Positions 39,255 to 47,228 of a stretch of DNA of 64,000 nt are shown piece after piece (position 1 is the stretch's first letter; each line of letters begins with the position of its first letter). Location of the stretch: assembly GCA_947259365.1 (NCBI GenBank), contig CAMYMC010000035.1, positions 1-64,000 on the forward strand. Reading direction: 5' to 3'. The translations under genes were made by a program, and so were the position numbers. The notes below the pieces were generated by a model. That model did not search any database. It saw only the letters and a program-made list of their open reading frames with translations, and was not told where the DNA came from. The stretch is from an uncultured Acidimicrobiaceae bacterium. GTDB taxonomy: Bacteria; Actinomycetota; Acidimicrobiia; Spongiisociales; UBA5794.

Positions 39255-40159
39255 CGCGCCTCCGGTACCTCGAGGAAGATGTCCTCGAGGGTCGTGGACC
39301 GGGTATCGAGGCGGCGCATCCCGGTGCCGCTGTCGGCGAGCGCGTCGCGAACGGCATCGAAAGGGTCCCCGCCGTCGAGGCGCACGACCAGCGTGCGACC
39401 ATGGCGCTCCACCGAGGCGCCCGCTTCGACGAGGCGGCGCTCGAAGGCCGCGGGGTCACCCAGCACCTCGACTTCGACGACGCCCGTTTCCGTGAGCCCG
39501 GAGATGGGACCGCTGCGAAGGACGCGCCCCCCGTCGAGCATGACCACCCAGTCGCACGTCTGCTCGATGTCGGTGAGGACGTGGGAGGAGGCGAGCACGT
39601 TGATGCCGAACTCGCCCAGCCGCCCGATGAGGTCGAGCATCTCCTCGCGACCCTCCGGGTCGAGGCCGGCGGTCGGCTCGTCGAGAAACACGAGCGCCGG
39701 GTCGTGGACGATGGCCTGGGCGAGCATCGCCCGCTGTTTCATGCCGGTCGAGTACTCACCGAGATAGCGAAACCGCTCCTCGTAGAGCCCGACGAGGGTC
39801 AGCACATCGCTGGCCCGCTGCCGGGCGTCCCGGGGGGGAATCCCGGCCAGCTCGGCGGCGTAGATCGTGAAATCGGCCGCCGTCTGGGCAAGCGGGAGGC
39901 AGGAGTCCTCGGGCATGTAGCCCACCCTGCCGCGTATGTCCAGCGTCTCGTCGCCGACGGACTTCCCGAACACGGACGCGGCGCCGACGGTGGGGGTGAG
40001 GATGCCGAGCAGGATCTTGATGAGGGTCGTCTTCCCCGCCCCGTTGGCACCGACGAGGCCGACGCGGCCCTCGGGCACGTCGAGGTCGAGATGATGCAAA
40101 GCGACGATGTCGCCGTAGGCGTGGCCCAGGGACTCGGTGGCGATGATCGAGGCAGACAC
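39251..40159 (-). CDS. ABC transporter ATP-binding protein
   Basis: The 302-residue protein has Walker A VGANGAGKTTLIK near residue 38, Q-loop YMPEDSCLP, signature YSTGMKQRAMLAQ near 140, Walker B ALVFLDEPTAGLDPEG and H-loop SSHVLTD. It is the first gene of the four-gene operon; the GTG start has TAGGTT 7 bases upstream. It is likely the ATPase for the permease that follows it. Confidence 0.92.
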   Translation of the reverse strand: MSASIIATESLGHAYGDIVALHHLDLDVPEGRVGLVGANGAGKTTLIKILLGILTPTVGAASVFGKSVGDETLDIRGRVGYMPEDSCLPLAQTAADFTIYAAELAGIPPRDARQRASDVLTLVGLYEERFRYLGEYSTGMKQRAMLAQAIVHDPALVFLDEPTAGLDPEGREEMLDLIGRLGEFGINVLASSHVLTDIEQTCDWVVMLDGGRVLRSGPISGLTETGVVEVEVLGDPAAFERRLVEAGASVERHGRTLVVRLDGGDPFDAVRDALADSGTGMRRLDTRSTTLEDIFLEVPEAR

Positions 40160-40166
40160 GCCAGTG

Positions 40167-40172
40167 AACCTA
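40167..40172 (-). promoter_or_regulatory. -10 box of the four-gene ABC operon
   Basis: Reverse-strand TAGGTT with 7 bases to the GTG at 40159. Confidence 0.5.
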
Positions 40173-40213
40173 GTGGACCGTCGCGCCGACAGGTTCTCCG
40201 TGGGCGGTCCGGG

Positions 40214-40477
40214 CTACTCGCGCCCTTCGATGAGGCGTCTCGCCCTGGTCTTCGCCCGGTCGAGGGTGCGTCGCGCCGCCGGGAACTCAGTGGCGAGGAT
40301 GGCCATGCCGCTGAAGACGATGAGCCAACCGGGTCCAGGGAGGGGGATCAGGACGATGCCGACGGCGATGACGACCGCACCGGCGAACCCGACGGCGACC
40401 TTGCGCGCTGCCCGCCACGGGGTGGCCGGGTCTCCGGCCCCGGCGGCGAGGCCGGTCGAGGAATCGTCATTCGCCAT
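40214..40477 (-). CDS. Small PGPGW-type membrane protein
   Basis: The 87-residue protein has one hydrophobic hairpin (about residues 28-62) containing IPLPGPGWLIVFSGMAIL, the mark of the PGPGW/TIGR02611 family of unknown function, and a basic C-terminal helix (RRTLDRAKTRARRLIEG). TAGGAT lies 6 bases before the ATG. Confidence 0.8.
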   Translation of the reverse strand: MANDDSSTGLAAGAGDPATPWRAARKVAVGFAGAVVIAVGIVLIPLPGPGWLIVFSGMAILATEFPAARRTLDRAKTRARRLIEGRE

Positions 40478-40483
40478 CCACGC

Positions 40484-40489
40484 ATCCTA
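40484..40489 (-). promoter_or_regulatory. -10 box of leaderless PGPGW gene
   Basis: Reverse-strand TAGGAT with 6 bases to the ATG at 40477. Confidence 0.5.
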
Positions 40490-40611
40490 TTGGGGCTGCG
40501 AAGTTGACGAGACGGTGGTCCGAGAGCCGCAGCGTGCGGGATCGGGCCGCGGTCGGGGCCGGAGGGCACGACTGAGGCCCCCGAGCCTCGGGAACCTACC
40601 CTGCGGCGTCG

Positions 40612-41307
40612 ATGGAGCTCACGTTCGCAATCCTCGCCGCGGCTGCGGCCACGGGGTTCGCCGCGGATCTCGGCCGCAGCCATCTCCGGCGGCCCCGGCC
40701 GCATGCGGCGGCGTGGGCAACTGCCATCGGGCTCTACGCCGCCGCGAGCTGGGCACTCGTCGCCGGCTTGGGCGCGGGCTGGACCGACACCACGTTCCGG
40801 GTCTTCTACTACTTCGGGGCGATCGCCAGCGTGCCGTTGCTGGCGCTCGGCTCGGTGTACCTCGTTGCCGGCGATCGGGCAGGGAGGGTGACCCGGGACG
40901 GCGTGCTCGTCTTCCTCGCCGCTGCGGCGTGGGTGACGATGACGGCGATTCCCGCCGGGCCGGTCGCTGACGTCGGGGTCCCAGAGGGCTCTGAGGTCTT
41001 CGCCATGCCGGTCAACGACATCTACGGAGGGGTGACGTTGCCGAGCCCTCGCCTCTTCGCCGCGGTGGCGGGCGGGGGCGGCACGCTGGCGATCGTCGCC
41101 CTCGCCGCGACGAGCATCGCGAGACGAGGGCGCGCCGTCGCCCGCGGCAACCTCCTCATCGTGGCCGGCACGCTCGTCCCGGCGACCGGGGGCTCGCTGG
41201 CGGCCCTCGGCGAGGGCGCAGCCTTCGCGGTGTCGCTGCTCGGCGGTGTCGTGCTCCTGTGGTCCGGCTACCGGACGCTCTCCGGACGCGCCGTAGCGCG
41301 CCGATGA
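40612..41307 (+). CDS. Hypothetical multi-pass membrane protein
   Basis: I do not recognise the family. The 231 residues contain about seven hydrophobic segments (near 1-18, 35-55, 64-85, 95-112, 145-165, 178-195 and 200-220) with few charged loops. The segment RVFYYFGAIASVPLLALGSVYL is the most distinctive. TACCCT lies 9 bases before the ATG. It is convergent with the EamA gene. Confidence 0.75.
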   Translation: MELTFAILAAAAATGFAADLGRSHLRRPRPHAAAWATAIGLYAAASWALVAGLGAGWTDTTFRVFYYFGAIASVPLLALGSVYLVAGDRAGRVTRDGVLVFLAAAAWVTMTAIPAGPVADVGVPEGSEVFAMPVNDIYGGVTLPSPRLFAAVAGGGGTLAIVALAATSIARRGRAVARGNLLIVAGTLVPATGGSLAALGEGAAFAVSLLGGVVLLWSGYRTLSGRAVARR

Positions 41308-41325
41308 GCGTTGCAGTGGTCCCGC

Positions 41326-42219
41326 TCAGGTCGTCACGGCGATGCGCTCGGCCCGATCCGTGAGGACGACGCCGGCGAGGATGAGGATCCCGCCGGCGGC
41401 GATGCCGAACTGGAGCCGCTCGTCGATGAGCACGATCCCGGCGACGATCGCCACGAGCGGCACCACGTAGCCGATGAGGGACGCCTTGACCGCGGTGACG
41501 TGGCTGAGCACCCAGAAGTACGCGACGAAGGGCACGATGCTCCCGGCAACCGTCAGGTACACGAGCAGAACCCAGGCCCATGCTGTGTACGGGCCGGGGA
41601 TCCCCTCGATGACGAGCGTCGCCGCGACCATGACCGCCGCACCCACGACGAACTGGGTTGCGGTGAACTCCACGGGGTCGTACGTCGCGGCCCTGCGCTT
41701 GGCGTAGATGCTGGCGTAGGAGATGAGCACCACCCCGCCGCCGGAGAGGAGGAACGCGACGAAGGGCCGGCCTCCGCTCTCGAGCCCGCTGTCCCCGGAG
41801 AGGAGGAGGAGGGCGACTCCGCCGAGCGCGGTGACGAGGCCGACGACCTTGGCGACGTGGAGCCGCTCGGCGGGCAGCATGAAGTGGGCCATCACCGCCG
41901 TCACCAGCGGGATGAGGGCGATGAGGAGGCCGACGAAGCCTGCCGACGCGTTCGCATAGGCGTACGTGAGGAGCAGGAAGGGCCCGGCGAGGTTGGTGAT
42001 GCCCATCACGACCCCGGTGCGCCACGACTCGGCAGTGCGGCCGTAGCCGCCGTGACGGACGATGAGGTAGCCGGAGACGAGGACCGCCGCCAGGAGCGTC
42101 CGCACCGTCACGAGCCCGAACTCCGACACGCCGGTGTTGAGCGCCGCCCTCGTCGCCACACCCGTCGTGCCCCACGCCAGGCTGGCGACACCGATCGCGC
42201 CCCAGATCTTCGTCTGCAT
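41326..42219 (-). CDS. EamA/DMT-family permease
   Basis: The 297-residue protein has ten hydrophobic helices in two repeated EamA halves (first from WGAIGVASLAWGTTGVATR, second from about residue 150). Drug/metabolite transporters of this type often export amino acids or metabolites; the substrate is unknown. It lies 9 bases after the wHTH gene on the same strand but has its own TAGCCT box 6 bases before the ATG. Confidence 0.87.
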   Translation of the reverse strand: MQTKIWGAIGVASLAWGTTGVATRAALNTGVSEFGLVTVRTLLAAVLVSGYLIVRHGGYGRTAESWRTGVVMGITNLAGPFLLLTYAYANASAGFVGLLIALIPLVTAVMAHFMLPAERLHVAKVVGLVTALGGVALLLLSGDSGLESGGRPFVAFLLSGGGVVLISYASIYAKRRAATYDPVEFTATQFVVGAAVMVAATLVIEGIPGPYTAWAWVLLVYLTVAGSIVPFVAYFWVLSHVTAVKASLIGYVVPLVAIVAGIVLIDERLQFGIAAGGILILAGVVLTDRAERIAVTT

Positions 42220-42225
42220 CGGTGC

Positions 42226-42231
42226 AGGCTA
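42226..42231 (-). promoter_or_regulatory. -10 box of leaderless EamA gene
   Basis: Reverse-strand TAGCCT with 6 bases to the ATG at 42219. Its first three bases are the TAG stop codon of the upstream wHTH gene. Confidence 0.5.
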
Positions 42232-42930
42232 CTGCCGGCGCCGGTAGCGCTCCCTCCACGCCGCGAAGACCCGACTCGACAGCACCCGCCACGATGGCGC
42301 CGGCGGCCGCGACGGCTGGGGAGCCGCGGCGGGTTCTGAGGCGGGCTCGGCGGATGCGAACGGTGGGGAGGAGCCGACTGCGGCACGCACCTCGGCGAGG
42401 CGCTCACGGAGGAAGGCGGCCTCGGTCTCGGCGCGGGCGGCCCGCTCTCTGGCCTCGGCGAGCTGCTGGCCCGCTTCGTGGAGGTTGCCGAGCTGCATGA
42501 GCATCTTGTCCCACGCCGCGATCGGCACGATCATCGTGTCGGGAGGAGTGTCGACGCTCGCCGCTCGGGATGCGGCGGCGGCGGCCTCGCCGGTCGACAC
42601 CGCGGCCTCGGCTCGCTCCGGCGTCGCTGCCGGGACCGGCCGGATGCGACGGCCGAGTTCGTGGGCTCTCGCCACCACCGCGTCCACCCGCACCATCCGA
42701 CGGGGGTCTCCGTCGCGGAGATCGAGGAAGCTCGGGACGGCGCCTCGACGCGCCCACTTCCGCAACGTGTCGACGGGGATCCCGGTGGCGAGGTAGGTGT
42801 CGCGCAACGTGCGCCACTGGTGGGATGGTGCCGGCGGGGTCGCCGGCACGTCGACGGGGGGTTTGCGCACCGCCGTCGATGACCGGAGTGCTTCGGTCTC
42901 CCAGAGGAAGGCGGGGTCGCGATCGCTCAT
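42229..42930 (-). CDS. wHTH DNA-binding protein with coiled coil, candidate BMC regulator
   Basis: The 233-residue protein has a MerR/excisionase-like helix-turn-helix at about residues 42-85 (RDTYLATGIPVDTLRKWARR, then RRMVRVDAVVARAHEL), a Pro/Ala-rich linker, a coiled coil at about 140-185 (ARERAARAETEAAFLRERLA) and a disordered basic tail. It is divergently transcribed from the BMC operon across 86 bases, which suggests control of that operon; this is inference from position alone. TAACAT lies 6 bases before the ATG. Confidence 0.75.
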   Translation of the reverse strand: MSDRDPAFLWETEALRSSTAVRKPPVDVPATPPAPSHQWRTLRDTYLATGIPVDTLRKWARRGAVPSFLDLRDGDPRRMVRVDAVVARAHELGRRIRPVPAATPERAEAAVSTGEAAAAASRAASVDTPPDTMIVPIAAWDKMLMQLGNLHEAGQQLAEARERAARAETEAAFLRERLAEVRAAVGSSPPFASAEPASEPAAAPQPSRPPAPSWRVLSSRVFAAWRERYRRRQ

Positions 42931-42936
42931 GAGACC

Positions 42937-42942
42937 ATGTTA
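42937..42942 (-). promoter_or_regulatory. -10 box of leaderless wHTH gene
   Basis: Reverse-strand TAACAT with 6 bases to the ATG at 42930. The BMC operon -10 lies 39 bases away on the other strand. Confidence 0.5.
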
Positions 42943-42981
42943 CGGATCGCGAGGCACCTGCTGGGCGGCGGAGGCTTTCCC

Positions 42982-42987
42982 TAGGAT
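42982..42987 (+). promoter_or_regulatory. Predicted -10 box of the BMC operon
   Basis: TAGGAT would start transcription near 42994, leaving a leader of about 23 bases before the rpiB-like ATG. The -35 region (around 42959, TGCTGG) is poor, which would fit an activator-dependent promoter (inference). Confidence 0.4.
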
Positions 42988-43016
42988 TGGGCTCCCTGAT
43001 CCACCGGACCTCAACC

Positions 43017-43634
43017 ATGGCACCGCCCCACAGCTCCCAGTTGCCGGCCGACGATGAGGTCCGAGATCTCGTTGCCCGAATCGTCGACGGCGTGCTCGCC
43101 GGCGGAGAAGGACACACCGCCGGAGCCGAGCTCGAACCCGCCTCCGGGGAGTCTGCCGGGGAGCCCGCCGGAGAGAGGACGATCGCCATCGGCGCCGATC
43201 ACGGCGGGTACCCCCTCAAGGAGCGCATCGGCTTCCGGCTGCGCGAGGCCGGCTACGAGGTCATCGACTGTGGCACCGACTCGACCGACGCCGTCGACTA
43301 CCCGGATTTCGCGCACTCGGTCGCCAGGCTCGTCGCCGACGGGGCGGCGCGATGGGGCATCATCGTCGACGGCGCCGGCATCGGCTCGTCGATCGTGGCG
43401 AACAAGGTGCCCGGCGTTCGCGCCGCCCTGTGCTACGACCTCTCGACGGCGCGCAACAGCAGGGAGCACAACCACGCCAACGTCCTCACCCTGGGCGCGG
43501 GCCTCGTCGGCGATGGTCTAGCGTGGCAGATCGTGGAGGAGTGGCTCGCAGTGGACTGGGGAGGCGGCCGTCACGCCAGGCGCGTCGACAAGATCACCGC
43601 CGTCGAGCAGCAGTACGCCCGGAAGCCGGCGTGA
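43017..43634 (+). CDS. BMC-associated RpiB-like sugar-phosphate isomerase
   Basis: The 205-residue protein has an N-terminal amphipathic helix ([18 protein letters not shown], about residues 12-29), a Gly/Ala/Pro linker to about 52, then the RpiB/LacAB domain ([18 protein letters not shown]). The catalytic Cys of RpiB (CGTGIG) is D118 here (VDGAGIGSS). The anion-hole and phosphate parts NKVPGVRAA and [12 protein letters not shown] are kept. Thus it may isomerise pentose phosphates by an altered mechanism or act on another sugar phosphate. The helix plus linker looks like an encapsulation peptide. It is the first gene of the BMC operon and overlaps deoC by 4 bases. Confidence 0.88.
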   Translation: MAPPHSSQLPADDEVRDLVARIVDGVLAGGEGHTAGAELEPASGESAGEPAGERTIAIGADHGGYPLKERIGFRLREAGYEVIDCGTDSTDAVDYPDFAHSVARLVADGAARWGIIVDGAGIGSSIVANKVPGVRAALCYDLSTARNSREHNHANVLTLGAGLVGDGLAWQIVEEWLAVDWGGGRHARRVDKITAVEQQYARKPA

Positions 43635-44479
43635 GGACGGTGACCGTGGACCGGGACACGCTCATCGAGGCGGTGACGCGGGAGGTCCTCACCGCGCTCG
43701 CCACCGGCTCCGACATCTGCGACACGCCGGAGAAGGTGCGCCGCGTCGTCGCCAACGGCGCCGACAGGGTGAGCTTTCACGGGGTGGCGTCCGATGTCCC
43801 GCTGGACCTCGCCCGCTACATCGATCACACGCTGCTCAAGCCGGAGGCGACGGCCGGCGAGATCGACACCCTCTGCGCCGAGGCGAGGGAGTACCGGTTC
43901 GCTTCGGTGTGCATCAACCCGACCTGGGTCAGGCGGGCCGTGAAGAACCTCCGCGGATCCGACGTGGTCACGTGCACCGTCATCGGTTTTCCGCTCGGGG
44001 CGACGACGCCGGAGATCAAGGCGATGGAAGCCCGCAGGGCACTGCGCGACGGCGCTCGCGAGGTCGACATGGTCATCAACGTGGGAGCGTTGAAATCCGG
44101 CGACCACGGGCTCGTCGGGGAGGACATCGCCAAGGTCGTCGATGCCGCCCATGAGGTCGGTGCCGTCTGCAAGGTCATCCTCGAGACGGCGCTGCTGACC
44201 GACGAGGAGAAGGTGCTCGCATCGGCCCTCGCCAAGGTCGCCAAGGCGGACTTCGTCAAGACGTCGACCGGTTTCGGGCCGGGAGGCGCCACCGTCTACG
44301 ACGTCGCGCTCATGCGGGAGACGGTCGGGCCGGAGATGGGGATCAAGGCGTCCGGGGGTGTGCGGACCACGGAGGACGCCGAGGACATGATCGCGGCCGG
44401 AGCGACGAGGATCGGCGCCTCCGCCGGTGTCCAGATCGTGAGCGGCACGGAAGGGGAGCCCGATGACGAACGGTATTGA
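43631..44479 (+). CDS. deoC: BMC-associated deoxyribose-phosphate aldolase
   Basis: Splits 2-deoxyribose-5-phosphate into acetaldehyde and glyceraldehyde-3-phosphate. The 282-residue protein has about 55 extra N-terminal residues, beginning with the amphipathic helix [20 protein letters not shown], a likely encapsulation peptide, before the DeoC barrel ([16 protein letters not shown]). Active-site parts are complete: [12 protein letters not shown], Schiff-base K210 in [12 protein letters not shown], and K239 in [13 protein letters not shown]. The GTG overlaps the rpiB-like stop (GTGA). A second GTG at 43646 is a possible start. The end overlaps the BMC-T gene by 17 bases. Confidence 0.93.
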   Translation: MRTVTVDRDTLIEAVTREVLTALATGSDICDTPEKVRRVVANGADRVSFHGVASDVPLDLARYIDHTLLKPEATAGEIDTLCAEAREYRFASVCINPTWVRRAVKNLRGSDVVTCTVIGFPLGATTPEIKAMEARRALRDGAREVDMVINVGALKSGDHGLVGEDIAKVVDAAHEVGAVCKVILETALLTDEEKVLASALAKVAKADFVKTSTGFGPGGATVYDVALMRETVGPEMGIKASGGVRTTEDAEDMIAAGATRIGASAGVQIVSGTEGEPDDERY

Positions 44480-45089
44480 CCTCAGGTCCTACGCTTTCCT
44501 CGACAGCCTCCAGCCGCAGTACGCCGCGTTCTTGGGAACCGTCGCCCAGGGGTTCCTGCCGCTCGCCGGGGACGCCTCGCTGTGGGTCGAGGTGGCGCCG
44601 GGCATCGAGATCAACCGTCTCACCGACGTGGCGCTCAAGGCGACCAAGGTCCGCCCCGGTATGCAGATCATCGAGCGGTACTACGGCGTGCTCGAGGTTC
44701 ACTCACCCGACCAGGCGGAGACGCGAGCGGCGGGCGCGGCGATCCTCGATGCGATCGGGGTTGCCGAGAGCGACCGGATCAAGCCACGCATCCTGTCGAG
44801 CCAGATCATCCGGCGCATCGACGACCACCACGCCCAGCTCATCAACCGCACCCGGCACGGGCAGATGATCATCCCCGGCCAGACGCTGTATGTGCTCGAA
44901 TGCGAGCCGGCCGCCTACGCCTCGCTGGCGGCCAACGAGGCCGAGAAGGCAGCGGAGATCAACGTCCTCGAGGTCCGGGCCTTCGGCTCGATGGGCCGGG
45001 TCTACCTCGGGGGCGAGGAGCGGGACATCGACGTCGGGTGGCGGGCGGCCGTTGCCAGCATCGAGGGGCTCGCCGGCCGCGAGGTCTGA
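44463..45089 (+). CDS. BMC-T shell protein (tandem domain, probably permuted type)
   Basis: Trimeric microcompartment facet protein of 208 residues with two BMC domains. The first half holds [20 protein letters not shown] and YYGVLEVHS; the second holds the matching [20 protein letters not shown]. The order of elements suggests the circularly permuted BMC-T class whose trimers stack and carry a large gated pore, but this needs structure prediction. It overlaps deoC and precedes BMC-H. Confidence 0.87.
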   Translation: MTNGIDLRSYAFLDSLQPQYAAFLGTVAQGFLPLAGDASLWVEVAPGIEINRLTDVALKATKVRPGMQIIERYYGVLEVHSPDQAETRAAGAAILDAIGVAESDRIKPRILSSQIIRRIDDHHAQLINRTRHGQMIIPGQTLYVLECEPAAYASLAANEAEKAAEINVLEVRAFGSMGRVYLGGEERDIDVGWRAAVASIEGLAGREV

Positions 45090-45123
45090 ACGAGACACAG
45101 GACGTACCGAAAGGAGGAGCTTC

Positions 45124-45426
45124 ATGGCCGAAGCTCTTGGAATGATCGAGGCGAGGGGCTTCCCGGCGATGGTCGAAGCTGCCGACGCCATGGTGAAGGC
45201 CGCCAAGGTCGAACTCGTCTCGTACGAGAAGACCGGCGGCGGGTATGTCACCGCCGTCGTGCGCGGCGACGTCGCCGCGGTGAAGGCGGCCGTCGACGCC
45301 GGCGTCCGCGGTGCGGAGAAGGTCGGCGAGGTCATCGCCACCCACGTCATCGCCAGGCCGCACCTCAACATCGACCTCGTATTGCCGCTCGGTCGCGGCG
45401 ACGAGGCGCGAGAGGAGCTCGGCTGA
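45124..45426 (+). CDS. BMC-H hexameric shell protein
   Basis: The 100-residue protein is one Pfam00936 domain: [20 protein letters not shown] at the start, the pore loop EKTGGGYVT (about residues 37-45, counterpart of KIGSG), [15 protein letters not shown] and a C-terminal segment ending in RPHLNID plus LPLGRG. It forms the main hexamer tile of the shell. It has the strongest ribosome site of the operon (AAAGGAGGAGC), consistent with the high copy number needed. It is the only BMC-H in the locus. Confidence 0.94.
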   Translation: MAEALGMIEARGFPAMVEAADAMVKAAKVELVSYEKTGGGYVTAVVRGDVAAVKAAVDAGVRGAEKVGEVIATHVIARPHLNIDLVLPLGRGDEAREELG

Positions 45427-45478
45427 GCCGGAAGTGTCCGGAGGTGGGTGTCGTGTTTGACTCCGCAGGGAGCGACTG

Positions 45479-45766
45479 ATGCATCTCGCTCGCGTCGCCG
45501 GGACGCTCGTCGCGTCCAACAAGGAGCCCCTCATGGAGGGGATGAAGTTCCTCGTCCTGCGCCAGATCGACGTCGAGAGCAGCGACACCGCGGGCTACGT
45601 CGTCGCCGTCGACGCGGTCGGCGCCGGGGTTGGCGAGGTCGTGATGTACGCCTCCGGGAGCTCGGCACGCCAGACCGCGCTCACCCGCGATCGCCCCTGC
45701 GACGCCGTCGTCATGGCGATCGTCGACGAATGGGACGTGGACGGCGAGATCAAGTACCGGAAGTGA
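45479..45766 (+). CDS. BMC-P pentameric vertex protein (EutN/CcmL family), copy 1
   Basis: The 95-residue protein caps shell vertices. Family marks are LARVAGTLVASNKEPLMEG at the start, VVAVDAVGAGVGEVVMYASG with the GxGxGE turn, SSARQT, and the C-terminal AIVDEWDVDG. It is preceded by GCAGGGAGCG and a 52-base gap after BMC-H, the largest spacer in the operon. The aldehyde dehydrogenase starts 4 bases later. Confidence 0.92.
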   Translation: MHLARVAGTLVASNKEPLMEGMKFLVLRQIDVESSDTAGYVVAVDAVGAGVGEVVMYASGSSARQTALTRDRPCDAVVMAIVDEWDVDGEIKYRK

Positions 45767-45770
45767 TTCC

Positions 45771-47228
45771 ATGCTGAGCGATGACGAGATCCGGGCGATC
45801 ATCGACAGGGTGAAGGGTCGGGTGGCCGCCGTCGAGCACGCCGCCCGCGCCGGACCCGCGCTCCAGGCGGCCGGCGAGCTCGAGCAGTACGACGCTCAGC
45901 TCGGAGATGGAATCCACCCGTCGATCGACGCTGCCGTCGCCGCAGCCCGCAGCGCGTTCGTTGCCTACCGGGACATGGGCCTCGAGGCCCGCAAGACGAT
46001 CGTCGAGTCGATGCGCAGCGCGATGCTGCGCGAGGGGGAACGGCTCGCGTACCTCGCCAGAGAGGAGACCGGCATCGGGCGGGCCGAGGACAAGGTCGTG
46101 AAGAACCGCCTCGTCACTACGCGAACGCCCGGTCCCGAGGACCTCGAGCCGAGGGCCGTCACCGGGGACCAGGGGATGATGGTGACCGAGTACGCGCCGT
46201 ACGGCGTCATCGGGGCCATCACACCGACGACGAACCCGACCTCGACGATCATCAACAACGCGATCGCCATCATCTCTGCCGGCAACGCGGTGACGTTCAA
46301 CGTGCACCCGAATGCAAAACGGGTGTCGGTCGAGAACATCCAGCTCCTCAACGGGGCGATCACCGCCGCCGGGGGCCCGTCGGACCTCATCACGGCGATA
46401 CCCAACCCGACGCTCGAGTCCGCTCAGGCGCTCATGCAGCATCCCGACGTGCGGGTTCTCCTCGTCACCGGTGGTCCCGGCGTCGTCAAGGAGGCGCTGC
46501 GCACGCCGAAGAAGGCGATCACCGCCGGCCCGGGCAACCCGCCGGCCGTCGTGGATCAGACCGCGGACGTCGACCACGCTGGCCGCGACATCGTGCGGGG
46601 GGCTTCGTTCGACAACAACGTCATCTGCACCGACGAGAAGACGACGATCGTCGTCGACACCGTCGCGGATCGCCTCGTGCAGGCCATGGTGGGTGCGGGC
46701 GCCTACCGGCTCAAGGAACACGAACTGAAGCGTCTCGAGCGGGTGATCTTCCGTGAGCCGGGACCGCCGTCGAAACCGGGGATGATCAACCCAGAGTGGA
46801 TCGGCAAGGACGCCTCGCGGATCCTCGCCGAGGTCGGCGTGTCGGTCGATCCGTCGGTGCGGCTGGTCGTCGCCGAGGTGCCTCGGGACCACAACCTCGT
46901 GTGGACCGAGCAGATGATGCCGGTCATGCCGGTCGTGAGGGTGAAGAACGTCGATGACGCCATCGACCTCGCCGTCCGCTCCGAGCACGGGTTCCGCCAC
47001 ACCGCGTCGATCCACTCCACGAACGTCGACACGATCACCCGGATGGCACGGGCGATGAACTGCAGCATCTTCGTCGCCAACGGCCCTAATTACACGGGGC
47101 TCGGCGAGGGCGGCGAGGGCTTCAGCTCCTTCTCCATCGCCAGCCCGACCGGAGAGGGAATGACCCGGCCCCGGACGTTCTCCCGCGTCCGCCGGGTGAC
47201 GGTGGTCGGAGCGCTGCGCATTGTCTGA
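45771..47228 (+). CDS. BMC-associated CoA-acylating aldehyde dehydrogenase (PduP/EutE type)
   Basis: Expected to oxidise an aldehyde to acyl-CoA with NAD+. The 485-residue protein begins with an amphipathic helix (DDEIRAIIDRVKGRVAA, about residues 4-20) and a linker, a likely encapsulation peptide. The dehydrogenase domain shows APYGVIGAITPTTNPTS near 140, and catalytic C286 in FDNNVICTDEKTT. The motif set is that of acylating enzymes rather than the acid-forming ones. Acetaldehyde from DeoC is the natural substrate candidate. Its stop overlaps the next BMC-T gene. Confidence 0.93.
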   Translation: MLSDDEIRAIIDRVKGRVAAVEHAARAGPALQAAGELEQYDAQLGDGIHPSIDAAVAAARSAFVAYRDMGLEARKTIVESMRSAMLREGERLAYLAREETGIGRAEDKVVKNRLVTTRTPGPEDLEPRAVTGDQGMMVTEYAPYGVIGAITPTTNPTSTIINNAIAIISAGNAVTFNVHPNAKRVSVENIQLLNGAITAAGGPSDLITAIPNPTLESAQALMQHPDVRVLLVTGGPGVVKEALRTPKKAITAGPGNPPAVVDQTADVDHAGRDIVRGASFDNNVICTDEKTTIVVDTVADRLVQAMVGAGAYRLKEHELKRLERVIFREPGPPSKPGMINPEWIGKDASRILAEVGVSVDPSVRLVVAEVPRDHNLVWTEQMMPVMPVVRVKNVDDAIDLAVRSEHGFRHTASIHSTNVDTITRMARAMNCSIFVANGPNYTGLGEGGEGFSSFSIASPTGEGMTRPRTFSRVRRVTVVGALRIV

